64,000 bases of DNA from assembly GCF_014595885.1 (NCBI RefSeq), contig NZ_JABUKC010000002.1:62001-126000 (forward strand). Direction: 5' to 3'. Positions 34,497 to 43,551 of this stretch are shown one piece after another. Within the stretch, counting starts at the first letter, position 1, and every line of letters begins with the position of its first letter. Below the pieces are notes generated by a model that made no database searches, was not told where the DNA came from, and was given only the letters and a program-made list of their open reading frames with translations. The position numbers were made by a program, and so were the translations under genes. The DNA is from Microcella alkalica. Lineage in GTDB: Bacteria; Actinomycetota; Actinomycetes; Actinomycetales; Microbacteriaceae.

Positions 34497-36161
34497 GTGA
34501 ATCCTGACCTCCTTACCTCGCATCTGCTCGCCGCCGTCACCGACGCGGTCGAGCGACGCGACGCTGAGGTGGCCGGCCAGCTGAGCGCGGCGGACATCGC
34601 GCTTGAGAGGCCGCGCAATCGCGACCACGGCGACTGGGCGACGAGCGTCGCGCTGAAGCTCGCGAAGCGCATCGGGCTCGCGCCGCGCGCGCTCGCCGAT
34701 GAGCTCGCGTCGGCGTTCGCGGCGATCAACGGGGTCGCGAGCGTCGAGGTGGCGGGCCCCGGCTTCCTCAACATCCGTCTGGAGGCCGGTGCTGCCGGCG
34801 CGCTCGCCGCCGCGATCGTCGCCGCGGGCGAGGGGTACGGGCGCACCGAGGCGCTCGCGGGGCAGTCGATCAACCTCGAGTTCGTCTCGGCCAACCCGAC
34901 CGGGCCCCTGCACATCGGGCACACGCGCTGGGCGGCGCTCGGCGACTCGCTCGCGCGCGTGCTGGCAGCCTCGGGGGCGGCCGTCACGAGCGAGTTCTAC
35001 ATCAACGACGCCGGCGCCCAGATGGACACCTTCGGCGAGTCGGTGCTCGCCGCGGCCCTCGGCGAGCCCGCGCCGGAGAACGCGTACCCGGGGCAGTACA
35101 TCGCCGATCTCGGTGCCCGTGCGCTCGCCGAGCGGCCCGACCTGCCCTCACTGCCGCGCGAGGAGGCTCTCGTCGTCGCTCGCGAGCTCGCGTACGGCTG
35201 GCAGCTGGCCGAGATCCAGGAGTCGCTGGCTCGCTTCAACGTGCACTTCGACGTGTGGTTCAGCGAGCGGCAGCTGCACACGGCGACCGCCGACGGCCCG
35301 AGCCCGATCGACGGCGCCGTCGACCGCCTGCGCGCGCAGGGCCACGTCTTCGACGAGGACGACGCCATCTGGGTGCGCACGACCGACTTCGGCGACGACA
35401 AGGATCGGGTCATCAAGCGCGGCAACGGCGTCTACACCTACTTCGCCGCCGACGCCGCCTACTACCTGTCGAAGAAGGACCGCGGCTTCGGGCTCACCAT
35501 CTACCTCCTCGGCGCCGATCACCACGGCTACGTGCACCGCCTGAAGGCGCTCGCCGGGGCCGCGGGTGACGACCCCGCGCGCGACATCGAGGTGCTCATC
35601 GGGCAGCTGGTGAGCATCAACGGCGCCAGGCTCAGCAAGCGCGCGGGCAACATCATCGAGCTGAACGATCTGCGCGAGTGGCTCGGTACCGACGCGCTGC
35701 GCTACTCGCTCGCGCGCTACCCGGCCGACTCGCCGCTGACGCTCGACCCGGAGCTGCTGCGCAAGCGCACGAACGACAACCCGGTCTTCTACGTGCAGTA
35801 CGCGCACGCCCGCACCCATCAGGTGGCGCGCAACGCCGACGCCGCGGGCGTCGACGGCTCGGGCTTCGACGCCGAGCTGCTCACCGACGAGACGGAGAGC
35901 GTGCTGCTCGGGGCCCTCGCCGAGTTCCCCCGCATCGTCGCCCAGGCCGCCGAGCTGCGCGAGCCGCACCGCATCGCGCGCTACCTGGAGGAGCTCGCGG
36001 CCTCCTTCCACCGCTGGTATGACGCGTGCCGGGTGACGCCGATCGGGGATGCTCCCGTCGAGCCCGTGCACCACGCACGACGTGTGCTCGCCGACGCGAC
36101 GGGCCAGGTGCTCCGCAACGGCCTGGCCCTGCTCGGCGTCTCGGCTCCCGAGCGGATGTGA
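34497..36161 (+). CDS. argS: Arginyl-tRNA synthetase
   Basis: The protein has 554 residues of class I synthetase. An N-terminal tRNA-recognition domain (about 1-115) precedes the catalytic Rossmann fold with the HIGH motif in PTGPLHIGHTRWA. INGARLSKRAGNI stands in place of KMSKS, as in many ArgRS. The C-terminal DALR anticodon-binding domain carries YVQYAHARTHQVARNA. It charges tRNA-Arg, including the CCG tRNA encoded 900 bases upstream. The GTG start is leaderless by its -10 position. Confidence 0.95.
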   Translation: MNPDLLTSHLLAAVTDAVERRDAEVAGQLSAADIALERPRNRDHGDWATSVALKLAKRIGLAPRALADELASAFAAINGVASVEVAGPGFLNIRLEAGAAGALAAAIVAAGEGYGRTEALAGQSINLEFVSANPTGPLHIGHTRWAALGDSLARVLAASGAAVTSEFYINDAGAQMDTFGESVLAAALGEPAPENAYPGQYIADLGARALAERPDLPSLPREEALVVARELAYGWQLAEIQESLARFNVHFDVWFSERQLHTATADGPSPIDGAVDRLRAQGHVFDEDDAIWVRTTDFGDDKDRVIKRGNGVYTYFAADAAYYLSKKDRGFGLTIYLLGADHHGYVHRLKALAGAAGDDPARDIEVLIGQLVSINGARLSKRAGNIIELNDLREWLGTDALRYSLARYPADSPLTLDPELLRKRTNDNPVFYVQYAHARTHQVARNADAAGVDGSGFDAELLTDETESVLLGALAEFPRIVAQAAELREPHRIARYLEELAASFHRWYDACRVTPIGDAPVEPVHHARRVLADATGQVLRNGLALLGVSAPERM

Positions 36162-36163
36162 CC

Positions 36164-37003
36164 GTGAGCGACGAGACGGCGCCCCTGCCCGAGCGCGTCG
36201 CCGCGCAGCTCGACGCCGCGCCCGCGCCCGCTCCGCCGACGCGCCGCCGGGGCCGCATCGCGCTCGTGGTCGCGCTCGTCGTGCTCGCGCTGCTCGTGGT
36301 CGCGGCGGTCGTCGCCGACGTCGCGGCGCGAGCAGCGATCCGGGGCGAGATCGCCGACCGCACGCGCGCGCTGCTCGAGCTCGATCCCGAGCATCCCGTC
36401 GACGTCGAGCTCGCGGGCGCCTCCGTGCTGTGGCAGGCCGTCACGGGGCGGTTCGAGCGCGTCGACATCGACGCGGGCGAGATCGCGACCGGTGGCCTGC
36501 AGGGGCGGCTCGCGGTCACGGCCACGGGCATCCCCACCGATCTGTCGCAGCCCGCGGAGCGCGTCGAGGCGACCTTCCGCGTCGCCGAGAGCGACCTGCC
36601 GGCGATCGCGAGCGCCCTGTCGAGCCTCGAGATCGAGGATGTCGTGCTCGAGGGCGACGAGGTCCGGTTCCGGTCGGCGCTCGACGTGCTCGGCATCCCG
36701 CTCGAGTTCGCGGTGGGCCTCCGACCGGAGGCGGTCGACGGGGCCCTCGCCTTCACGCCGTCGACGCTGAGCCTCAACGGCGACGAGCTCGACCTGGAGG
36801 AGTTCGCCGGACAGTTCGGGGGGATCCTCGGCGACGGGGTGCTCGCGACGCAGTCGGTGTGCGTCGCGGAGAGCCTGCCGCGCGACCTCGTGCTCGAGGC
36901 CGTGACGGTCGAGGGCGATGAGCTCGTGGTGCGGCTCGGCGCCGACGACGCCGTGCTCGAGGGCGACGGCTTCACCGAGCGCGGCACCTGCCCGGCGGGC
37001 TAG
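36164..37003 (+). CDS. DUF2993-like membrane-anchored protein
   Basis: The protein has 279 residues. A proline-rich N-terminus is followed by one membrane helix (about 26-48, IALVVALVVLALLVVAAVV), then an extracytoplasmic lipid-binding-like domain typical of DUF2993 (TGRFERVDIDAGEIATGGLQ; LSLNGDELDLEEFAGQFG). The mycobacterial relative LmeA acts in mannan maturation, but the role here is unknown. GTG 36164 lies 2 bases after the argS stop; GTG 36158 overlapping it is an alternative. Its stop is shared with the convergent metallohydrolase (CTAG). Confidence 0.75.
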   Translation: MSDETAPLPERVAAQLDAAPAPAPPTRRRGRIALVVALVVLALLVVAAVVADVAARAAIRGEIADRTRALLELDPEHPVDVELAGASVLWQAVTGRFERVDIDAGEIATGGLQGRLAVTATGIPTDLSQPAERVEATFRVAESDLPAIASALSSLEIEDVVLEGDEVRFRSALDVLGIPLEFAVGLRPEAVDGALAFTPSTLSLNGDELDLEEFAGQFGGILGDGVLATQSVCVAESLPRDLVLEAVTVEGDELVVRLGADDAVLEGDGFTERGTCPAG

Positions 37004-38373
37004 ACGCTCACCTGCTCCAGGTGCTCCGGCACGCGGGCCGGCACCCCGAGCTCGTGCTCGATGCGCGAGCGCAGCACGTCGGCGGGGCCCGGCTCGCCGT
37101 GCACCACGTAGGCGCGGTCGACGCTCGCGCCGCGCATCCAGGCGATGATCTGGTCGGCGTCGGCGTGCGCTGACATGCTCGACAGCTGCACCACCTCGGC
37201 CTCGATCGGCACCTCGCGGCCGAAGACGCGCAGCGCGGTCGCGCCGTCCGCGAGGGCCGCGCCGCGCGTGCCGCCCGCCTGGTAGCCGGTGAGCACGATG
37301 GCGTTGCGCGCGTCGGGCCCGTACGCGGTGAGGTGGTGCAGGATGCGCCCGCCGGTCAGCATGCCGCTCGCGGCGATGATGATCATGGGGCCGCCGCGCA
37401 GGTTCAGCAGCTTCGAGTCGTCGACGGTGCGCACCATCGTCGCGAGCTCGTAGAGGTCGTCGAGCTCGGCGCCGCGCACGCGGTGCTCGTCGGGGTGGGC
37501 GCGGTACAGCGCGGTGGCGTCGACCGCCATGGGGCTGTTGAGATAGATCGGCACCGCGGGCAGGCGCCCGGCCCGCCGCAGGCGTGAGAGGTGCAGCAGC
37601 ATCGCCTGCGCGCGCCCCACCGCGAAGGCCGGGATCAGCACGACGCCGCCGCGGCCGAGCACGCGGTCGAGCACCGGCGCGAGCTCGTCGGCGGGGTCGG
37701 CGTCGGGGTGGTGGCGGTCGCCGTAGGTCGACTCGACGAGCAGCGCGTGGGCGGGCGGCAGGGCGGCGAGCGGCTCGGGCCCGAGCATGAGCGCGTCGTC
37801 GCTGCGGCCCAGGTCCCCGCTGACGTGCAGCTGGCGCCCTCCGGCGCGGAGGCGGACGTGCGCCGCGCCGAGGATGTGGCCCGCGTGGTGCAGCTCAGCC
37901 TCGACGCGGCCCGGCAGCGCGATCGTGTCGCCGAAGCGGCGGGCGTGCACGCGCTCGAGCGCGCGCTGGGCATCCTCTGACGCGTACAGCGGTGTCGGCC
38001 GCTCGTGCTTGGAGTAGCCGCGCTTCGCGGCGAACCGGGCCTCCTCCTCCAGCAGGTGCGCCGAGTCGGGCCACAGCAGGCCGACGAGCTGCTCGGTGCC
38101 CGGCGAGCAGATGATGGGCCCAGCGAAGCCGTCGCGCACGAGCGCGGGCAGGTAGCCCGAGTGGTCGAGGTGCGCGTGGGTGAGCACGACGGCGTCGATG
38201 CTCTCCGGCGGCACCGGGAAGGCGGAGCGGTTCCGCAGCCGCAGCTGCTTGTACCCCTGGAAGAGGCCACCGTCGATGAGGATGCGCGCGCCGCCGTGCT
38301 CGAGCAGGAACCGCGAGCCGGTCACGGTGCCGGCGCCGCCGAGGAATCGCAGCGTCGGCCGCTCGTCGACCAT
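37000..38373 (-). CDS. MBL-fold metallohydrolase with beta-CASP domain
   Basis: The protein has 457 residues. The metal motif HAHLDHSG is near residue 65, with further His and Asp ligands in HVSGDLGRSDD. The beta-CASP insert (LLVESTYGDRHH; MLTGGRILHHL) and the final SSMSAHADADQIIAW and YVVHGEPGPADVL segments match CPSF73/YSH1-type nucleases. It is probably an RNase that works on RNA ends, though DNA-acting relatives exist. RBS GGGAGGC precedes the ATG. It is followed by no other gene on its strand, and its stop overlaps that of the DUF2993 gene. Confidence 0.85.
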   Translation of the reverse strand: MVDERPTLRFLGGAGTVTGSRFLLEHGGARILIDGGLFQGYKQLRLRNRSAFPVPPESIDAVVLTHAHLDHSGYLPALVRDGFAGPIICSPGTEQLVGLLWPDSAHLLEEEARFAAKRGYSKHERPTPLYASEDAQRALERVHARRFGDTIALPGRVEAELHHAGHILGAAHVRLRAGGRQLHVSGDLGRSDDALMLGPEPLAALPPAHALLVESTYGDRHHPDADPADELAPVLDRVLGRGGVVLIPAFAVGRAQAMLLHLSRLRRAGRLPAVPIYLNSPMAVDATALYRAHPDEHRVRGAELDDLYELATMVRTVDDSKLLNLRGGPMIIIAASGMLTGGRILHHLTAYGPDARNAIVLTGYQAGGTRGAALADGATALRVFGREVPIEAEVVQLSSMSAHADADQIIAWMRGASVDRAYVVHGEPGPADVLRSRIEHELGVPARVPEHLEQVSV

Positions 38374-38473
38374 GTCAGCCTCCCGTCGCGCACGCGGCGT
38401 CGCGTGCTCGGCACCAGTGTGCGCGCGCGAACGCCCGCCGCCCAGGGGCGAAAGTCCCCGCCTGCGCGCGCGA

Positions 38474-38479
38474 TAGGAT
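38474..38479 (+). promoter_or_regulatory. -10 box of the lysA operon
   Basis: TAGGAT lies 75 bases before the lysA start in a 180-base intergenic region. I see no convincing -35 hexamer, Thr/Lys leader peptide or lysine riboswitch in this region. Confidence 0.4.
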
Positions 38480-38553
38480 TCCCCTCGGCTTCAGGGACCA
38501 ATCCGGGTTCGCTCGCCTCACTCCAGCGCAGATCTTCCGTGAGGTGCTTCTCC

Positions 38554-40020
38554 GTGTCCGTCAACCCGCTCGCTCCGGCGTGGCTCCGCCACCCCGACGA
38601 CGCGAACGCGCTCCCCGCGCACGTCTGGCCGGCCTCGGCCGCGCGCGACGCCGACGGCGCCCTGACGATCGGGGGAGTCAGCGCCCGCGAGCTCGCCGAC
38701 CGCTTCGGCACGCCGCTCTACGTCATCGATGAGGCGGATGCCCGCTCGCGCGCCGCGCGCACCCGCGCCGCCTTCGGCGCCGCCCTCGCCCCGCACGCCT
38801 CGACCGCCACCGTGTACTACGCAGGCAAGGCCTTCCTCTGCACCGAGGTCGTGCGGTGGATGCTCGCCGAGGGCCTCAACATCGACGTCGCGAGCGGCGG
38901 CGAGCTCGCCGTCGCGCTCGCGGCCGGCGCCGACCCGGCGCGCCTGGGCCTGCACGGCAACAACAAGTCGCTCGCCGAGATCGACCGCGCGGTCGGCGCC
39001 GGCGTCGGGGCGATCGTCGTCGACTCGCTCGTCGAGATCGACCGCGTCGCCGAGGCCGCCGAGCGCCACGGCCGCACGCAGGCGGTGCGCGTGCGCATCA
39101 ACTCCGGCGTGCACGCTCACACGCACGAGTACCTCGCGACGGCGCGCGAGGATCAGAAGTTCGGCATCCCGCTCGCCGATGCGGCCGACGCCGTGGCGCG
39201 CATCCGCGCCCGCGCGCCGCACCTGCGCCTGCTGGGCCTGCACTCGCACATCGGCTCGCAGATCTTCGTCGTCGACGGCTTCCTGGAGGCCGCGCGCCGC
39301 CTGCTGACCGTGCACGCCGAGCTGCTCGCGGGCGGGGAGGTGCCCGAACTGAACCTCGGCGGCGGCTTCGGCATCGCCTATCTAGAGACCGACGAGGCGC
39401 CCGCGATCGAGAGCATCGCCACGGGGCTCGTCGATGCGGTGGCCTCAGTGTGCGGCGAGCTGGGCATCCCCGTGCCGCGACTGGCGGTCGAGCCGGGCCG
39501 CAGCATCATCGGGCCCGCGGGCGTCACCCTGTACGAGGTCGGCACGACGAAGGATGTCGTCGTGACCGGCGACGACGGCTCGACGGCGGTGCGCCGCTAC
39601 GTGAGCGTCGACGGCGGCATGAGCGACAACGCCCGCCCCGCGCTCTACGGCGCCGACTACGGCGTGCGCCTCGCCGGTCGCGTCTCGAGCGCCGACCCCG
39701 CGCTCGTGCGCGTCGCCGGCAAGCACTGCGAGAGCGGCGACATCGTCGTGCAGGCCGACTACCTGCCGGGCGACGTCGCCCCTGGCGACCTCGTCGCGGT
39801 GCCCGCGACGGGCGCCTACTGCTTCTCGCTCGCGAGCAACTACAACTACCTGTCCCGCCCCGCCGTCGTCGCCGTGCGCGACGGCGTCGCCCGCGTCATC
39901 GTGCGCGGCGAGACCGAGGCCGACCTGCTCCGCCGCGACGCCGGCGTCGTCAGCCCCGACGTCGACGACGCTCAGCCCCTCGACCCCGCAGCCCGACCCG
40001 AGAGGATCACCCGCCCGTGA
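38554..40020 (+). CDS. lysA: Diaminopimelate decarboxylase
   Basis: The protein has 488 residues of fold-III PLP enzyme. The cofactor lysine is Lys92 in TVYYAGKAFL. HSHIGSQI and LNLGGGFGI bind PLP phosphate. CESGDIVV holds the substrate-binding Cys. It makes L-lysine from meso-diaminopimelate. The GTG start at 38554 follows GAGG; the N-terminal 45 residues are an extension over E. coli LysA, common in actinobacteria. The stop overlaps the hom start (GTGA). Confidence 0.95.
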   Translation: MSVNPLAPAWLRHPDDANALPAHVWPASAARDADGALTIGGVSARELADRFGTPLYVIDEADARSRAARTRAAFGAALAPHASTATVYYAGKAFLCTEVVRWMLAEGLNIDVASGGELAVALAAGADPARLGLHGNNKSLAEIDRAVGAGVGAIVVDSLVEIDRVAEAAERHGRTQAVRVRINSGVHAHTHEYLATAREDQKFGIPLADAADAVARIRARAPHLRLLGLHSHIGSQIFVVDGFLEAARRLLTVHAELLAGGEVPELNLGGGFGIAYLETDEAPAIESIATGLVDAVASVCGELGIPVPRLAVEPGRSIIGPAGVTLYEVGTTKDVVVTGDDGSTAVRRYVSVDGGMSDNARPALYGADYGVRLAGRVSSADPALVRVAGKHCESGDIVVQADYLPGDVAPGDLVAVPATGAYCFSLASNYNYLSRPAVVAVRDGVARVIVRGETEADLLRRDAGVVSPDVDDAQPLDPAARPERITRP

Positions 40021-41345
40021 TCGAGTACCGCAACCTCCGCATCGCCCTGCTCGGCGCCGGCAGCGTCGGCGCCCAGGTGGCCGACCAGCTGCTGACCCAC
40101 GGTGACGAGCTCGCCGCGCGCGTCGGCGCGGGCCTCGAGCTCGTCGGCGTCGCGGTGCGCGATGTGGATGCTCCGCGCACGGCCGACATCCCGCGCGAGC
40201 TGCTCACCGCGAACGCGGAAGAGCTCATCCTCGGCGCCGACATCGTCGTCGAGCTCATGGGTGGCCTCGAGCCGGCCCGCACGCTCATCCTGCAGGCGCT
40301 CAACTCGGGCGCCGACGTCATCACGGCCAACAAGGCGCTGCTTGCCACGCACGGTCCGGAGCTGTTCGAGGCGGCCGAGCAGGTCGGCGCGCAGCTCTAC
40401 TACGAGGCCGCGGTCGGCGGGGCGATCCCGATCATCCGCCCGCTGCGCGATTCGCTCGCCGGCGACCGGGTCACGCGCATCCTCGGCATCGTCAACGGCA
40501 CGACCAACTTCATCCTCGACCGCATGGACAAGCACGGCGAGACGATGGAGCAGGCACTCGCGACCGCGACCGAGCTCGGCTACGCGGAGGCCGACCCGAC
40601 CGCCGACGTCGGCGGCTACGACGCGGCGCAGAAGGCGGGCATCCTCGCGAGCCTGGCCTTCCACACCCTCGTGCCGGCGAGCGCGGTGCACCGCGAGGGC
40701 ATCACCGAGGTCACGCTCGACGACGTGCGCGCCGCCCGCAAGGCCGGCTACGTCGTGAAGCTGCTCGCCATCTGCGAGAAGATCGTCGACCCCGCGACGC
40801 TCAAGGAGGGCGTCTCGGCCCGCGTCTACCCGGCGCTCGTGCCCGAGGAGCACCCGCTCGCCGCCGTGCACGGCGCCAACAACGCCGTCTTCGTCGAGGC
40901 GGAGGCCGCCGGCCCGCTCATGTTCTACGGCGCGGGCGCCGGCGGCATCCAGACCGCCTCGGCCGTGCTCGGCGACGTCGTCTCCGCCGCTCGCCGCCAC
41001 GTCGTCGGCGGTCCGGGCGTCGCCGAGTCGACGCACGCGAACCTCCCGGTGCTGCCCATCAGCGCCGTCACCACCCGCTACCAGATCACCCTCCAGGTGG
41101 CGGACCAGCCCGGCGTGCTCGCGACGATCGCGACCCTCTTCAGCGAGCACGGGGTCTCCGTCGAGACGGTCGAACAGTCCGTCGTGTCCGGCCAGCGCGG
41201 CGAGGCAGCGGATGCTCCCGCCGCTACGCTGGTCATCGGCACTCACGAAGCGTCGGAGGCCGATCTCGCCGCAACGGTCGCGGCACTGACCACCAGCACG
41301 GTCGTCCACAGCGTGACCGGCGTGCTGCGAGTAGAAGGACTCTAG
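40017..41345 (+). CDS. hom: Homoserine dehydrogenase
   Basis: The protein has 442 residues. NAD(P) motif ALLGAGSVGAQVADQLL; catalytic domain with GIVNGTTNFIL and ADPTADVGGYDAAQKAGILA; a C-terminal ACT domain (about 360-442, ITLQVADQPGVLATIATLFS) for feedback control by threonine, as in Corynebacterium. It turns aspartate semialdehyde into homoserine, which feeds both thrB/thrC next to it and metX/metY elsewhere in the window. It overlaps lysA by 4 bases and abuts thrC with no gap. Confidence 0.95.
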   Translation: MIEYRNLRIALLGAGSVGAQVADQLLTHGDELAARVGAGLELVGVAVRDVDAPRTADIPRELLTANAEELILGADIVVELMGGLEPARTLILQALNSGADVITANKALLATHGPELFEAAEQVGAQLYYEAAVGGAIPIIRPLRDSLAGDRVTRILGIVNGTTNFILDRMDKHGETMEQALATATELGYAEADPTADVGGYDAAQKAGILASLAFHTLVPASAVHREGITEVTLDDVRAARKAGYVVKLLAICEKIVDPATLKEGVSARVYPALVPEEHPLAAVHGANNAVFVEAEAAGPLMFYGAGAGGIQTASAVLGDVVSAARRHVVGGPGVAESTHANLPVLPISAVTTRYQITLQVADQPGVLATIATLFSEHGVSVETVEQSVVSGQRGEAADAPAATLVIGTHEASEADLAATVAALTTSTVVHSVTGVLRVEGL

Positions 41346-42428
41346 ATGGCGAAGCAGTGGCGCGGCGTTCTGCACGAGTACGCCGACCGACTGGATGTCA
41401 GCGACGCGACCCCCGTCGTGACGCTCGGCGAGGGCGGCACGCCGCTCATCCCCGCCCGCTACCTCTCCGAGCGCACCGGCGCCGAGGTGTGGGTCAAGTA
41501 CGAGGGCATGAACCCGACCGGGTCGTTCAAGGATCGCGGCATGACGATGGCCATCTCCAAGGCCGTCGAGCACGGGGCGAAGGCCGTCATCTGCGCCTCG
41601 ACCGGCAATACCTCTGCCTCGGCCGCGGCCTACGCGACGCACGCCGGCATCACGGCCGCCGTGCTCGTGCCCGAGGGCAAGATCGCGATGGGCAAGCTCA
41701 GCCAGGCGGTCGCTCACAAGGCGCAGATCATTCAGGTGCAGGGCAACTTCGACGACTGCCTCGACATCGCGCGCGAGCTCGCCGAGCAGTACCCCGTGCA
41801 CCTGGTGAACTCCGTGAACCCCGACCGCATCGAGGGTCAGAAGACGGCGGCCTTCGAGGTCGTCGAGGTACTCGGCGACGCGCCCGACTTCCACATCCTG
41901 CCCGTCGGCAACGCCGGCAACTACACCGCCTACCACCGCGGCTACCGGGAGGAGCTGGCGCGCGGCGAGGCGACGACGCTGCCGCGCATGTTCGGCTTCC
42001 AGGCCGCCGGCTCCGCGCCGCTCGTGACCGGCTCGGTCGTGAAGAAGCCCGAGACGATCGCGAGCGCGATCCGCATCGGCAACCCCGCCTCGTGGGAGCT
42101 CGCGCTCGCGGCGCACGCCGACAGCGACGGCTACTTCGGCGCGATCGACGACGCCGGCATCCTCGAGGCGCACCGGCTGCTCTCGCAGGAGGTCGGCATC
42201 TTCGTCGAGCCCGCCTCGGCGATCTCGGTCGCCGGCCTGCTCGAGCGCGCCGAGGCCGGGGTCATCCCGCGCGGCGCGCGCGTCGTGCTGACGGTGACCG
42301 GCCACGGCCTGAAGGATCCGCAGTGGGCGCTCAAGCGCGCCGACGGATCCGAGGTCGCGCCGACGGTCGTGCCGGTCGACACGACGGAGATCGCCTCGGT
42401 GCTCGGGCTCGCGAAGGCCTCGGTCTGA
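41346..42428 (+). CDS. thrC: Threonine synthase
   Basis: The protein has 360 residues. The PLP lysine is Lys62 in [24 protein letters not shown] binds PLP phosphate. The length fits the shorter (class 2) ThrC type used by actinobacteria. It begins immediately after the hom stop, and its stop shares a base with the thrB ATG (TGATG), so hom-thrC-thrB are tightly coupled. It converts O-phosphohomoserine to threonine. Confidence 0.95.
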   Translation: MAKQWRGVLHEYADRLDVSDATPVVTLGEGGTPLIPARYLSERTGAEVWVKYEGMNPTGSFKDRGMTMAISKAVEHGAKAVICASTGNTSASAAAYATHAGITAAVLVPEGKIAMGKLSQAVAHKAQIIQVQGNFDDCLDIARELAEQYPVHLVNSVNPDRIEGQKTAAFEVVEVLGDAPDFHILPVGNAGNYTAYHRGYREELARGEATTLPRMFGFQAAGSAPLVTGSVVKKPETIASAIRIGNPASWELALAAHADSDGYFGAIDDAGILEAHRLLSQEVGIFVEPASAISVAGLLERAEAGVIPRGARVVLTVTGHGLKDPQWALKRADGSEVAPTVVPVDTTEIASVLGLAKASV

Positions 42429-43378
42429 TGGCCCTCGACCCGCGCCTCGCCGGCCGCAGCGTGCACGTGAAGGTGCCGGCGACGACCGCGAACCTGGGGC
42501 CCGGCTTCGACACACTGGGCCTCGCGCTCTCGGTGTACGACGAGCTCGACGTCACGGTGCGCGAGCAGCCGGGCGCGACGGTGCGCATCGTCGGCGTGGG
42601 GGAGGGCGAGGTGCCCACCGACGAGTCGAACCTCATCGTGCGCGCCGTGCGCCACACCTTCGACCACTACGGCGTCGAGATGCCCGGCATCGACATGGTC
42701 GCGCACAACGTCATCCCGCACGGCCGCGGCATGGGCTCGTCGGGCGCGGCGATCGTCGGAGGCATCATGGCGGCGAAGGGGCTGCTGGAGGGCATCGTCG
42801 ACATCGACGCCGACAGCCTCCTCGCCCGGGCGACCGAGCTCGAGGGGCACCCCGACAACGTCGCCCCCGCGCTCTTCGGCGGTCTGACGATCGCGTGGAT
42901 GTCGCCCGAGGGCCCCCAGCACAAGCGACTGACGGTGCACCGCGGCGTCTCGCTGCTGGTGTGCGTGCCCGAGTCGACGACCATGTCGACGGCGCTGGCG
43001 CGCTCGCTACAGCCCGAGTCGGTGCCGCACGAGGACGCGATCTTCAACGTCTCGCGCTCCGCCCTTCTCATCGCGGCTCTCATCCAGAGCCCCGAGCTGC
43101 TGTTCGCGGCGACGGAGGACCGCTTGCACCAGAACTACCGGGCGAGCGCGATGCCCGAGACGGATGCCCTCATCCAGGTGCTCCGCGCGAACGGCTTCGC
43201 GGCCGTCGTCTCGGGCGCCGGGCCGTCGATCCTGGTGCTGTGCGGCGACCCTGCGCAGCGCATCCAGGCGGCGGAGATCGTGGCCCAGCACGCCGCCACA
43301 CCGTGGCAGTCGCACATGCTGGCCGTGGATTTCAAGGGTGCTACAGTGGTGCCGCATCCGGTCGAGGCCGTGGCCTAG
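42428..43378 (+). CDS. thrB: Homoserine kinase
   Basis: The protein has 316 residues of GHMP kinase. The glycine-rich ATP motif is PHGRGMGSSGAAIVGG, the N-terminal VPATTANLGPGFDTLG is family-typical, and the C-terminal motif is VVSGAGPSILVL. It phosphorylates homoserine for ThrC. The gene order thrC-thrB and its position before rho follow the actinobacterial pattern. Confidence 0.95.
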   Translation: MALDPRLAGRSVHVKVPATTANLGPGFDTLGLALSVYDELDVTVREQPGATVRIVGVGEGEVPTDESNLIVRAVRHTFDHYGVEMPGIDMVAHNVIPHGRGMGSSGAAIVGGIMAAKGLLEGIVDIDADSLLARATELEGHPDNVAPALFGGLTIAWMSPEGPQHKRLTVHRGVSLLVCVPESTTMSTALARSLQPESVPHEDAIFNVSRSALLIAALIQSPELLFAATEDRLHQNYRASAMPETDALIQVLRANGFAAVVSGAGPSILVLCGDPAQRIQAAEIVAQHAATPWQSHMLAVDFKGATVVPHPVEAVA

Positions 43379-43551
43379 GCCCACCTCCCCGGGCATCACC
43401 AAGCAGCTCTCGCTTTTCCACCGGCTCGTACCGCGGCTGTCGCGTTGCGCCCGTTCACCCGGTTTCCACCTCCCGCCTTCCGTGCGGCCGGTCCGAAGCG
43501 ATCAGCACTCCTCCGTGGCAGCGTGCCCGGAGTCGAAAGGACACCACCCCT
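43379..43551 (+). promoter_or_regulatory. C-rich leader of rho
   Basis: The 173 bases between thrB and rho hold no gene. They are pyrimidine-rich in long patches (for example 43381-43392 and 43465-43481), have few stable hairpins and end with AAAGGA before GTG 43552. Such C-rich, unstructured RNA is a good Rho loading site, so Rho may attenuate its own gene here. No clear -10/-35 pair was found. Confidence 0.4.

Noticed and set aside
39972-42515. A long minus-strand frame opposite hom and thrC
   Set aside because: It mirrors the codon positions of well-supported genes and has no recognisable fold or ribosome binding site.
43379-43551. A small gene between thrB and rho
   Set aside because: No open frame with a start, ribosome binding site and plausible composition; the region looks like an RNA leader.
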